From an uncultured Terriglobus sp. (GTDB taxonomy: Bacteria; Acidobacteriota; Terriglobia; Terriglobales; Acidobacteriaceae), in NCBI GenBank assembly GCA_937871605.1, contig CALMRM010000106.1, positions 1 through 6,592 on the forward strand: a stretch of 6,592 nucleotides of DNA, written 5' to 3'. Of this stretch, positions 1 to 6,318 are shown one piece after another. How positions within the stretch are numbered: the first letter of the stretch is position 1; each line of letters opens with the position of its first letter. The notes beneath the pieces are model-generated. The model ran no database searches, was not told the origin of the DNA, and was given only the letters and a program-made list of their open reading frames with translations. A program made the translations under genes and the position numbers.

Positions 1-300
1 CCTATCCTCATCCTGGACGAGGCGACGTCTGCGCTGGATGCCGAGAGTGAGGCGCTGGTGCAGCATGCGCTGACTAACCTTATGGCAGACAGAACGGTGC
101 TGGTGATCGCGCATCGACTCTCCACCGTCCGTCAAGCGGATCGTATTCTGGTGGTAGACCGGGGCCGCATTGTCGAGAGCGGGTCGCATACGCAGCTTCG
201 CTGGAGTGGCGGTGTGTACCAGCGGCTCTACGAGATGCAGTTTGCCGGCGATGAGCCGATACCATCGATGACAGCAGAGACGGTGCCGCAGGGCACATAG
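1..300 (+). CDS. ABC exporter ATP-binding protein, C-terminal end (MsbA/lipid-exporter-like), partial
   Basis: The reading frame is open from base 1, so only the last 99 residues of a longer protein are present. It begins inside the nucleotide-binding domain at Walker B (LILDEATSALD, with D6 and catalytic E7), runs through the D-loop (SALD, 10-13) and reaches the H-loop histidine H38 in VIAHRLSTV. A C-terminal GVYQRLYEMQF segment and a short polar tail follow. The AHRLSTV and LY-x-x-QF endings are characteristic of type IV exporters in which membrane and ATPase domains are fused, such as MsbA or other lipid/multidrug exporters. The transmembrane half and Walker A lie outside the window, so the substrate cannot be read here. 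gmk starts 16 nt after the stop, suggesting co-transcription. The exporter-type ATPase call is secure; lipid A flipping is only a guess from family resemblance. Confidence 0.9.
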   Translation, partial: PILILDEATSALDAESEALVQHALTNLMADRTVLVIAHRLSTVRQADRILVVDRGRIVESGSHTQLRWSGGVYQRLYEMQFAGDEPIPSMTAETVPQGT

Positions 301-316
301 AAAGTATTTTCACGGT

Positions 317-976
317 ATGGCTGGCATACTCTTTATCATTTCGGCGCCCAGCGGCTCTGGCAAGTCAACCCTTGTGAATGAACTGCGGCGCTTTGTGGAG
401 CGCCTGGAGTTTTCTGTTTCGTACACAACGCGCGCGCCGCGCGGCTCAGAGGAAGACGGCCGCGAGTACCACTTCATCACGAGGGACGAGTTCGAGCGCA
501 TGATTGCTGCCGACGCCTTTTTGGAGTGGGCAGAGGTATTTGGCAACTACTACGGCACTGCACGCTCTGCGCTGTCGCTGGCCGCTGAGCATGGGCGCGA
601 CCTGCTGTTGGACATCGATGTGCAGGGTGCGATGCAGGTGATGAAGCGTGTTCCCAGCGCGGTCTCTATTTTCATCATGCCACCAAGTCCCGAGGTGCTG
701 GAGAAGCGGCTGCGCACCCGCAGCGCGGCAGAACACATGACCGATGAAGCCGTCATCGAGCGACGTCTGAAGCAGGCCCGCAGTGAACTCGGGTACGTCT
801 CGCACTATCAGTTTGCAATCGTGAATGACGTGCTCGACACGGCAGCCGCGGAGCTTCGATCCATCGTCTTGCAGGCCCGCGGAGAACAGGGCGGCGTCTC
901 GCTCTCCGCATGTTGCACCACTAAAAATTGGCCGGACCGGCTGCAGAGCGTCCTCAGCCGCTTTGCCGGTCTCTAA
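317..976 (+). CDS. gmk: guanylate kinase
   Basis: Cytosolic enzyme that phosphorylates GMP (and dGMP) to GDP with ATP, an essential step in guanine nucleotide supply. The 219-residue protein is close to the usual bacterial length of about 205-215. The P-loop APSGSGKST spans residues 10-18. The GMP-binding part follows: SYTTR (35-39), GNYYGT (76-81) and DIDVQGA (99-105). The arginine-rich lid region includes RLRTR (131-135) and ERRL (148-151), and the base-binding IVND sits at 168-171. The tail from about 190 is poorly conserved and contains CC at 199-200, which is not unusual for the family C-terminus. The ATG at 317 places the P-loop at the normal distance from the N-terminus. No strong Shine-Dalgarno is visible (AGAAAG at 299-304 is the best match), so translation may partly depend on the ABC gene just upstream. 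The uracil-DNA glycosylase follows closely. Confidence 0.97.
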   Translation: MAGILFIISAPSGSGKSTLVNELRRFVERLEFSVSYTTRAPRGSEEDGREYHFITRDEFERMIAADAFLEWAEVFGNYYGTARSALSLAAEHGRDLLLDIDVQGAMQVMKRVPSAVSIFIMPPSPEVLEKRLRTRSAAEHMTDEAVIERRLKQARSELGYVSHYQFAIVNDVLDTAAAELRSIVLQARGEQGGVSLSACCTTKNWPDRLQSVLSRFAGL

Positions 977-1004
977 AGCGCCATGTGCTGGGTAGTTGGC
1001 GGGC

Positions 1005-1010
1005 TACAAT
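1005..1010 (+). promoter_or_regulatory. possible -10 element (TACAAT) before the uracil-DNA glycosylase gene
   Basis: TACAAT matches the sigma-70 -10 consensus at five of six positions and lies in the 44 nt between the gmk stop and the glycosylase GTG at 1021. The hexamer 17 nt upstream (CATGTG, 982-987) is a poor -35. If active, transcription would begin around 1016-1018, making the GTG nearly leaderless. One good hexamer is expected by chance at this frequency, so this is a weak call. Confidence 0.2.
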
Positions 1011-1020
1011 AATCGATGTT

Positions 1021-2001
1021 GTGACAGGCGAAGGACTACGAGGGTATCTAGAGTACCTTCAGGATCTCGGCATCTATGACCTGTATCGCACCCCCGGCCC
1101 GACAGACCCGGAACTAGGGGCTTTGCTGCTGTCGGTGCTTGCAGAGAAGACACGGGCTGCCAGCGCTCCCGTGACAAGCGGACCCAACGAACCTGCACAT
1201 CCGTTCAGCAGCCCGCTGGCTGCGAAGGCGAAGCCGGAAACAAGCAAGGGTATGCCGGCGAGCACACTTCCTCCGCGGAGCATCAACCCGTTCACGACAA
1301 ACTCAGCTCTGGTGGAAAGTGCAGAGCCAGGCGCTGACTCCGCCGGACCACCGGTCACAGCAACCATGGCACCTCTCAGCTTCAATCATCGTGCGCCATT
1401 GCCGGAGGTCTCCGTCGAGGCTTCGCAAAAGGCTGCAGTGCTACAGTCCCTACCCGCAGAGATCGGGGACTGCACGCGATGCCCGCTGGCGTATGCGGGC
1501 AGGCACTCCATCGTTTTTGCAGACGGTGATCCGAATGCCAGGTTGATGTTTGTTGGCGAAGGACCGGGCGCAGATGAAGACGCCAGCGGTCTACCGTTTG
1601 TGGGTAAAGCAGGGCAGCTACTGAACAACATGATTTCCGCCATGGGCCTTAAGCGCGAACAGGTGTACATCGCCAACGTCGTGATGTGCCGCCCGCCAAA
1701 GAATCGAGCACCGGAGCCCGTCGAAGCAAATACGTGTTCGCAGTTCCTGCTACGGCAGATCGATGTTGTGCAGCCGAAGGTCATCGTCGCCCTGGGTTCG
1801 ACAGCCGCCACATACCTCCTTGGCGTCAAGCAGTCGCTGGCGGCGCTGCGTGGGCAGTGGCATGATGTGCGTGGCGCACGGTGCGCCGTCACCTATCACC
1901 CAGCCTATCTCTTGCGCGATCCGAAGATGAAGGGCGAGGCGTGGAAAGACCTGCAACGCGTGATGACCGAGCTCAAGCTGAGGCCAGGTACGCAGAGCTA
2001 G
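1021..2001 (+). CDS. uracil-DNA glycosylase, family 4 (Fe-S type), with N-terminal extension
   Basis: Removes uracil from DNA as the first step of base-excision repair. With the GTG start used here the protein is 326 residues. The C-terminal ~185 residues form the catalytic domain: cluster cysteines C151 and C154 (CTRC), motif A GEGPGADED (179-187), the PFVGKAG loop, NVVMCRPPKNR (219-229, containing C223), C239, and motif B HPAYLLRDP from H293. The four cysteines fit the 4Fe-4S ligands of family-4 enzymes such as the Thermotoga one. Residues 1-25 form a conserved-looking helical segment (GYLEYLQDLGIYDLYR). Residues ~40-135 are a Pro/Ala/Ser-rich, probably disordered linker, so the protein is much longer than the ~200-residue core family. 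The start is uncertain. In-frame alternatives are GTG 985 and TTG 928, the latter overlapping gmk by 49 nt. GTG 1021 was chosen because it starts just before the recognisable N-terminal segment, although no clear Shine-Dalgarno precedes it. Confidence 0.93.
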   Translation: MTGEGLRGYLEYLQDLGIYDLYRTPGPTDPELGALLLSVLAEKTRAASAPVTSGPNEPAHPFSSPLAAKAKPETSKGMPASTLPPRSINPFTTNSALVESAEPGADSAGPPVTATMAPLSFNHRAPLPEVSVEASQKAAVLQSLPAEIGDCTRCPLAYAGRHSIVFADGDPNARLMFVGEGPGADEDASGLPFVGKAGQLLNNMISAMGLKREQVYIANVVMCRPPKNRAPEPVEANTCSQFLLRQIDVVQPKVIVALGSTAATYLLGVKQSLAALRGQWHDVRGARCAVTYHPAYLLRDPKMKGEAWKDLQRVMTELKLRPGTQS

Positions 2002-2031
2002 CAGTCACCGCTTGCCACGGCATACACTTTC

Positions 2032-2036
2032 AGGGG
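2032..2036 (+). promoter_or_regulatory. Shine-Dalgarno deciding the priA start
   Basis: AGGGG lies 5 nt before the TTG at 2042. The other in-frame candidates, TTG 2012 and GTG 2036, have no comparable purine-rich site. TTG 2042 also puts the conserved PriA N-terminal strand (YVEVALPVPLD) immediately after the initiator, as in other PriA proteins. Confidence 0.5.
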
Positions 2037-2041
2037 TGGGC

Positions 2042-4507
2042 TTGTATGTCGAAGTCGCGCTACCTGTGCCGCTGGATCGTCTGTTCACGTATCAGGTGAT
2101 GGGTGAGAGCCCCGCCGTTGGGGCACGCGTGCTGGTGCCGTTTAGCGGGCAGAAGTTGGTCGGTATCGTCGTGCGGGCGCATGACAGCGCGCCCGCGGCA
2201 GACGTCACCCTCAAGTCTGTTGACCAGGTGTTAGACGCGTACCCCCTGCTCGAGCCGGAGCTACTGCAGTTGGCCGAATGGATGACGCAGTACTACGTGG
2301 CCCCACTGGGGGATGTGTTGCGCGGTATGCTGCCCGTCAGCCAGGTGGTAAAGCTCACCGCGACGTACCGCATCACAGAAGCCGGTTTGCGTGTCCTGTT
2401 TGAGGGTGCAGAGCGTGGCTCTTCGCGGCGCTCCCGGTTGTCGGAGTCTGAGCAGACCAGCGAGTATGCCGTACTGAATGCGCTGCAGTCCGGCCAGGGC
2501 CTTTGTGCTGTGGCGTTGCGGGGTATTGGTGGCACCAAAGCGCTGCTGGCCGGTATGTTGCGCAAACGATGGATCAACAAAGAGCTGCAGCTCCATGAGC
2601 GAAAGCCACGCGGACGTGAGCGCATTGCGGTGCTCGCGGCGGAACAGCTGCCGCCCCGGTTGTCGGCAAACCAAAGCCTGATTCTCGCAGAGCTTACTGC
2701 GTGCGGTGGCCGCATGCACGTACGCGACATCCTGCAACTGCCGGTGCCGCAGACCACGCTGCGAACGCTGGTCCGACGGGGCTTGGTGGTGCTGCAGGAC
2801 GTGATTCCGGCGGGTGCAAGTCCCGGTACACCGTTCAGCGCTGCGCCCTCAAGCGGCCATGCGCTGAACGAAGCGCAGGCTCTGGTCCTGGCCAGCGTCG
2901 AAGCTGCGTTGGCAGAGAACAGATTTGAGGCGTTTCTGCTGCAGGGGGTCACAGGCAGTGGTAAGACTGCCGTGTATTTGGCCGCCATGCAGCGATGCCA
3001 GGAGCAGGGCCGGTCGTGCCTGCTGCTGGTTCCGGAGATTACACTGACGCCCGCTGTTACAGCCCAACTCTACGGCAGGTTTGGCAACAGCGTGGCTGTG
3101 CTGCATTCTCAGCTTGCAGCGGCCGAACGCGCAGAGCAGTGGCAGCGCATTCGCTCCGGCGCAGCAACGGTAGTCCTGGGCACCCGGTCTGCTGTATTTG
3201 CGCCGCTGCAGAATCTTGGCTTGATTGTGGTCGATGAAGAGCACGACAGCAGCTACAAGCAGGAGGAAAGCCCGCGGTACCACGGGCGGGATGTAGCCGT
3301 GATGCGGGCTAAGTTGCTTGGGGTCCCGATCCTGTTGGGTTCGGCAACACCGTCCTTGGAAAGCTGGCACAACGCGCAGACCGGGCGCTACACGCTGCTG
3401 CGCATGCGGCAACGCGTGGCCAATCGACCGCTGCCCGCCGTCGAGTTGGTCGATATGCGCGCGGAATTTCGGGAAGCTGGCACAGAACACCTGTTCAGCC
3501 GACGCCTGATTGAGCAGGTCCAGACAACACTCGATGCCAATCAGCAGGCTGTGATCCTGCTGAACCGGCGTGGCTACAGCCGTGTGGTGCTGTGCCGGGC
3601 GTGCGGAGAACGGATCGAGTGCGAAAACTGTGCGGTTGCCATGACGCTGCACCGCACCGTCGATGGGCCTGAGTCGCCGCTCGCTGGCGAAAGCCTCGAG
3701 TGCCACTACTGCGGTTTCAGGCGTGCCGTTCCACTGGGATGTCCGGCCTGCGGCAGCGAGCACCTGCACAGTCTTGGCGCAGGCGCACAGCAAGGGGAGG
3801 AGCGCCTGCAGGAGATCTTTCCGCACGCTCGCATCGGCCGCATGGATCGTGATGCGGTGCGCAACCGCGGCGACATGGAGCGTATTTTGCAGCGGTTGCA
3901 CTCTGGCGAAATCAACCTGCTGGTGGGCACGCAGATGCTCGCAAAAGGCCATGATATTCACGGCGTCACAACAGTGGGTGTCGTCGATTTCGACCATGTG
4001 CTCGGCATGCCGAACTTCCGGGCGGCAGAACGCGTGTTCCAGTTGCTCACGCAGGTGAGTGGCAGGGCAGGGCGGGGAGACGTACCGGGGCGCGTCCTGG
4101 TGCAAACCTACCATCCGGATCACTACGCAGTACGACGTGCCGTCGAGCAGGACGTAGAGGGATTTCTGCGCCAGGAAGCCCAGTTCCGGCGACCATTTCA
4201 CTATCCGCCGTACGGCCTGCTGGCTAACGTGCTGGTCCGCTCTGAAGACCTAGCGGAGGCAGTGGCGTGGTCGAACCAGATACGCGGATGGTTCCAAGCG
4301 CATGGGAACCAGCACGTGCAGATGCTTGGACCCGCCGCGGCCCCCGTCCTTCGGGTCAAACGCATCTTTCGCTACCACCTGCTGCTGAAAGCAGGGCGGC
4401 GTGCCGATCTACAGGCCACGCTGCGTGCCATGTTGGCCTTTGCTGCGCAGGGAGCCATCCCGCGCGAAGCTCTGGTCCTCGACGTCGATCCTGTGACTTT
4501 GAGCTAA
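2042..4507 (+). CDS. priA: primosomal replication restart helicase PriA
   Basis: ATP-dependent 3'-5' helicase that recognises stalled forks and D-loops and reloads the replisome. From TTG 2042 it has 821 residues, longer than the E. coli protein (732). The N-terminal 3'-end-binding domain is recognisable (EVALPVPLDRLFTY and VLVPFSGQKLVGIVV). A winged-helix/linker region of about 200 residues follows. Helicase motifs come next: Walker A GVTGSGKT (302-309), VPEITLTP, DEEH (398-401) and GSATPS. The zinc module inserted between the helicase lobes has all eight cysteines (518, 521, 527, 530, 554, 557, 567, 570). Later motifs are GTQMLAKGHD (629-638) and QVSGRAGR (671-678). The stretch between the fourth and fifth cysteines is 23 residues, against about 14 in E. 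coli, by an acidic/proline insertion. The TTG start is inferred; TTG 2012 would add 10 residues. The gene follows the glycosylase by 40 nt and is convergent with the HU/IHF gene, their stops overlapping. Confidence 0.97.
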   Translation: MYVEVALPVPLDRLFTYQVMGESPAVGARVLVPFSGQKLVGIVVRAHDSAPAADVTLKSVDQVLDAYPLLEPELLQLAEWMTQYYVAPLGDVLRGMLPVSQVVKLTATYRITEAGLRVLFEGAERGSSRRSRLSESEQTSEYAVLNALQSGQGLCAVALRGIGGTKALLAGMLRKRWINKELQLHERKPRGRERIAVLAAEQLPPRLSANQSLILAELTACGGRMHVRDILQLPVPQTTLRTLVRRGLVVLQDVIPAGASPGTPFSAAPSSGHALNEAQALVLASVEAALAENRFEAFLLQGVTGSGKTAVYLAAMQRCQEQGRSCLLLVPEITLTPAVTAQLYGRFGNSVAVLHSQLAAAERAEQWQRIRSGAATVVLGTRSAVFAPLQNLGLIVVDEEHDSSYKQEESPRYHGRDVAVMRAKLLGVPILLGSATPSLESWHNAQTGRYTLLRMRQRVANRPLPAVELVDMRAEFREAGTEHLFSRRLIEQVQTTLDANQQAVILLNRRGYSRVVLCRACGERIECENCAVAMTLHRTVDGPESPLAGESLECHYCGFRRAVPLGCPACGSEHLHSLGAGAQQGEERLQEIFPHARIGRMDRDAVRNRGDMERILQRLHSGEINLLVGTQMLAKGHDIHGVTTVGVVDFDHVLGMPNFRAAERVFQLLTQVSGRAGRGDVPGRVLVQTYHPDHYAVRRAVEQDVEGFLRQEAQFRRPFHYPPYGLLANVLVRSEDLAEAVAWSNQIRGWFQAHGNQHVQMLGPAAAPVLRVKRIFRYHLLLKAGRRADLQATLRAMLAFAAQGAIPREALVLDVDPVTLS

Positions 4508-4791
4508 CGACCCTGGTGCGGCAGGTCCTTGAGCGATTGCAGATCTTTCCCGGGCTTGAAGCGCACCGCTCGACCGGGCTCGATATCGACCTCTGTGCCT
4601 GTTCGAGGATTCCGACCCATACCTGTCTTTCGTGGCTTGATGGTGAACACGCCAAAACCCCTGAACTCGATGCGATCACCCTGCACGAGTGCCGCCTTCA
4701 TGCTCTTCAACAGCCGCTCCACCGCTGGCTCTGCCCAACTGCGAGGGATACCGCGGTCGACGATGCGCTGAACCAGATCCTGTTTAATCAC
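4504..4791 (-). CDS. HU/IHF-family DNA-binding protein
   Basis: Small basic nucleoid protein that bends DNA as a dimer, acting in chromosome organisation, replication, recombination and transcription. The 95 residues match the usual HU/IHF length. An N-terminal helical dimerisation part (KQDLVQRIVDRG, then AVERLLKSM) is followed by RIEFRGFGVF (40-49), the beta-arm with GRNPRTG (59-65), where P62 is the intercalating proline, and a closing FKPGKDL (78-84). The FKPGK ending and RGFG resemble IHF-beta more than classical HU, but the two are hard to separate by eye. Start choice: GTG at 4791-4789 on the minus strand gives the family-typical IKQDLVQ start and has AAGAAAG 7 nt upstream. An in-frame GTG at 4827 would add 12 atypical residues and sits inside a hairpin loop. 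The TAG stop shares bases with the priA TAA. dcd is divergent across 147 nt. Confidence 0.95.
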   Translation of the reverse strand: MIKQDLVQRIVDRGIPRSWAEPAVERLLKSMKAALVQGDRIEFRGFGVFTIKPRKTGMGRNPRTGTEVDIEPGRAVRFKPGKDLQSLKDLPHQGR

Positions 4792-4817
4792 GGGCGTTCT
4801 TTCTTGAGGAAATAGAC

Positions 4818-4837
4818 CGGCGCACACTCATGCGCCG
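4818..4837 (-). promoter_or_regulatory. GC-rich stem-loop in the HU/IHF leader
   Basis: A perfect 7-bp inverted repeat (CGGCGCA / TGCGCCG) with a 6-nt loop lies in the divergent region. On the minus strand it ends 26 nt before the HU/IHF GTG. It is not followed by a T tract in either direction, so it is not a typical terminator. It could shape the 5' leader of the HU/IHF mRNA or be a protein-binding palindrome. The structure is directly visible; its function is unknown. Confidence 0.35.
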
Positions 4838-4856
4838 CTGCCACTTACACTAGAGC

Positions 4857-4884
4857 TTGGTATGGAACAGGGTTAAATTGTAAC
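4857..4884 (+). promoter_or_regulatory. weak candidate promoter for dcd
   Basis: TTGGTA (4857-4862) and TGTAAC (4879-4884) are separated by 16 nt and each match the sigma-70 consensus at four of six positions. They would place transcription start about 45 nt before the dcd ATG. A promoter is expected somewhere in this 147-nt divergent spacer because the neighbouring gene runs the other way, but this particular pair is only the best match by eye. Confidence 0.22.
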
Positions 4885-4928
4885 TGCATTCTCTGCAGGA
4901 TCGCGTTTCCGTGTTCGGCAGACAAATC

Positions 4929-4935
4929 AGAGGAG
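4929..4935 (+). promoter_or_regulatory. Shine-Dalgarno of dcd
   Basis: AGAGGAG, the clearest ribosome binding site in the window, ends 3 nt before the ATG at 4939. The spacing is short but supports that ATG, which also begins the family-typical MAIKNDRWIRE N-terminus. Confidence 0.7.
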
Positions 4936-4938
4936 CAC

Positions 4939-5490
4939 ATGGCAATCAAGAACGATCGTTGGATCCGCGAACAGGCACAAGGCGGCATGATAGAACCGTT
5001 TGCAGAGAAGCAGGTGAGCGCCGGCTGCATTTCCTACGGGCTGTCGTCCTACGGCTACGATCTGCGCGTATCCCGTGAGTTCAAGATTTTCACGAACGTC
5101 AATAGTGCCATCATCGATCCGAAAGCGTTCGATGAGCGTAGCTTCGTTACTGTGGAAGCTGACAGCGTCATTGTCCCACCCAACTCCTTTGCGCTGGCAC
5201 GTTCTATCGAGTACTTTCGTATACCGCGAGATGTCCTAACCATTTGCGTAGGGAAATCGACGTATGCCCGGTGCGGCATCATTGTGAACGTGACTCCCTT
5301 TGAACCGGAGTGGGAGGGCTATGTGACGCTTGAAATTTCGAACACAACCCCGCTCCCCGCAAAAATCTATGCGAATGAGGGGCTCTGCCAAATCCTCTTC
5401 TTTCAGTCGGACGAGGCCTGTGAAGTCAGCTACGCCGATCGCGCGGGCAAGTACCAGAAGCAGCAGGGTATCGTGCTGGCGAAGCTGTAG
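4939..5490 (+). CDS. dcd: dCTP deaminase
   Basis: Deaminates dCTP to dUTP, the entry to dTMP synthesis; a soluble enzyme, homotrimeric in the family. The 183 residues fit the usual length. Visible motifs are the N-terminal IKNDRWIRE (3-11), SYGYDLRV (37-44), PPNSFALARS (80-89), the nucleotide-binding GKSTYARCGI (105-114), and TPFEPEWEGYVTLE (119-132), in which E132 corresponds to the catalytic glutamate. The C-terminal GKYQKQQG (170-177) closes over the nucleotide. The TPFEPEWEGYVTLEISNTT form resembles the dcd of betaproteobacteria. Whether the enzyme also hydrolyses dUTP, as bifunctional Dcd-Dut proteins do, cannot be settled from motifs alone. The start is an ATG with a good ribosome binding site. 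A response regulator gene starts 3 nt after the stop, implying a two-gene operon ending at the terminator at 6236-6282. Confidence 0.97.
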   Translation: MAIKNDRWIREQAQGGMIEPFAEKQVSAGCISYGLSSYGYDLRVSREFKIFTNVNSAIIDPKAFDERSFVTVEADSVIVPPNSFALARSIEYFRIPRDVLTICVGKSTYARCGIIVNVTPFEPEWEGYVTLEISNTTPLPAKIYANEGLCQILFFQSDEACEVSYADRAGKYQKQQGIVLAKL

Positions 5491-5493
5491 CCC

Positions 5494-6156
5494 ATGGCAG
5501 ATCCTACGGCTACGGAGCCGCGGCTGAAGATCGGCGTTATCTCTGCGGATCCGCTGCGTGCCGAAGGCCTGCGAACCATCCTCGAACATACCTGCGACAT
5601 GGTCTTCCTAACCGCACAGGAAGCACGTTACTCGATGGAAGTCTCCCTGGTGCTGTTGGACACGCGCGAGGAGGATGTTCTAACGATGATTGCGGCATTT
5701 CGCCGTGCCCGGCCTGCCCTGCGCCTGATCGTGCTGAGTAGCCGGTCTGAACCTGCCTACATCCAAAAAGTCATCGGCAGCGGTGCCAAGGGTTTCCTGT
5801 TGCACACGGCGAGTGAGCGCGAGATCCAGATGGCCGTCGATGTCGTAGTAGACGGCTCCATCTGGGCGCCCCGAAAGGTGCTCGCGAGTCTAATCGACAC
5901 GTACGCAAGTGGTACCGAGCGGCCAAAAGAGGTGCAACTGACACCAAGGGAGCAAGAAGTCATCGAACTCCTTATTGCCGGACGGGCCAACCGCGAGATC
6001 GCGGTCACGCTTGGCGTCGAACTCAAAACTGTCAAGACGCATGTTGGACGCTTGCTGCAGAAGTTTTCCGTGCCAAACCGCGTGGCGCTTACCGTACGCG
6101 CGCTCGAAATGCAGACGAACCGGGCGCGTGATTCTTCAGCAAACCTCGAAAACTAG
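5494..6156 (+). CDS. LuxR/NarL-family response regulator with degenerate receiver domain
   Basis: Two-domain DNA-binding transcription regulator of 220 residues. Residues ~10-125 have the receiver layout: strand LKIGVIS, helix PLRAEGLRTIL, SLVLLD with the possible phospho-acceptor D56, VLSS (S82/S83 at the conserved Thr/Ser site) and GAKGFLL. The receiver is atypical. The acidic pair normally in DDHPL is replaced by S17-A18 (only D19 nearby), the usual D-x-x-M-P after the acceptor is DTREED, and the conserved lysine of GYLLKD is H104. Residues ~149-203 are a clear GerE/LuxR helix-turn-helix (LTPREQEV, REIAVTLGV, KTVKTHVGRLLQKF). No histidine kinase gene is present. The gene starts 3 nt after dcd without a clear Shine-Dalgarno, so it is probably translated by coupling. 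Family is certain; target genes are unknown, and phosphorylation control is doubtful. Confidence 0.92.
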   Translation: MADPTATEPRLKIGVISADPLRAEGLRTILEHTCDMVFLTAQEARYSMEVSLVLLDTREEDVLTMIAAFRRARPALRLIVLSSRSEPAYIQKVIGSGAKGFLLHTASEREIQMAVDVVVDGSIWAPRKVLASLIDTYASGTERPKEVQLTPREQEVIELLIAGRANREIAVTLGVELKTVKTHVGRLLQKFSVPNRVALTVRALEMQTNRARDSSANLEN

Positions 6157-6235
6157 GGTCCTAAGACCATCGTAACTTGTGACACTTCTGTTCTTTTGTC
6201 ATCTTAGATCTACGTAACACAGACCTGGGAGAAGA

Positions 6236-6282
6236 GGGGCTGTGGACCGGCGAAAGCTGGCTCCGCAGCCCCCATTTTTTTT
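6236..6282 (+). terminator. strong Rho-independent terminator after the dcd-regulator operon
   Basis: GGGGCTGTGGA (6236-6246) pairs with TCCGCAGCCCC (6262-6272) through one T-G wobble. The helix continues through CCGGC (6247-6251) with GCTGG (6256-6260), capped by a GAAA tetraloop at 6252-6255 with C6261 bulged. That gives 16 base pairs followed by one A and eight T. It lies 79 nt after the regulator stop. The A+T-richer 79 nt before it hold only a 4-bp hairpin right after the stop (GGTC-CTAA-GACC, 6157-6168) and no convincing promoter. Confidence 0.93.
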
Positions 6283-6318
6283 CACAACTGGCAGCGCTGG
6301 ATTTCCATCACAGGATGG

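Noticed and set aside
928..1020. Upstream TTG/GTG starts for the glycosylase
   Set aside because: The frame is open back to 928, but this would overlap gmk by 49 nt and add residues that read like gmk shifted out of frame. It is kept only as an alternative start.
2849..4201. 450-codon open frame on the minus strand
   Set aside because: It lies entirely opposite priA, whose motifs are intact. Its translation shows no recognisable domain and has the Cys/His/Gln-rich composition typical of an antisense shadow in GC-rich DNA.
4509..4527. Possible hairpin just after priA (GACCCTG / CAGGTC with one bulge)
   Set aside because: Six pairs with a bulge and no T tract on either strand. It lies inside the HU/IHF coding region, so it is not supported as a terminator.
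4267..4815. 182-codon plus-strand open frame over the priA end and the HU/IHF gene
   Set aside because: It overlaps two well-supported genes and its translation matches no family; it is a shadow frame.
4939..5490. Idea that dcd, the glycosylase and the regulator form a dedicated uracil-DNA or anti-phage system
   Set aside because: dcd and the glycosylase are over 2.9 kb apart in separate transcription units, both look like normal housekeeping forms, and no defence effector, nuclease or mobile-element gene is present.
6177..6220. Promoter-like TTGTGA (6177) and TTGTCA (6196), and a TGACA/TGTCA inverted repeat
   Set aside because: Neither -35-like hexamer has an acceptable -10 at 15-19 nt spacing, and the 5-bp repeat with a 12-nt loop is within chance expectation.
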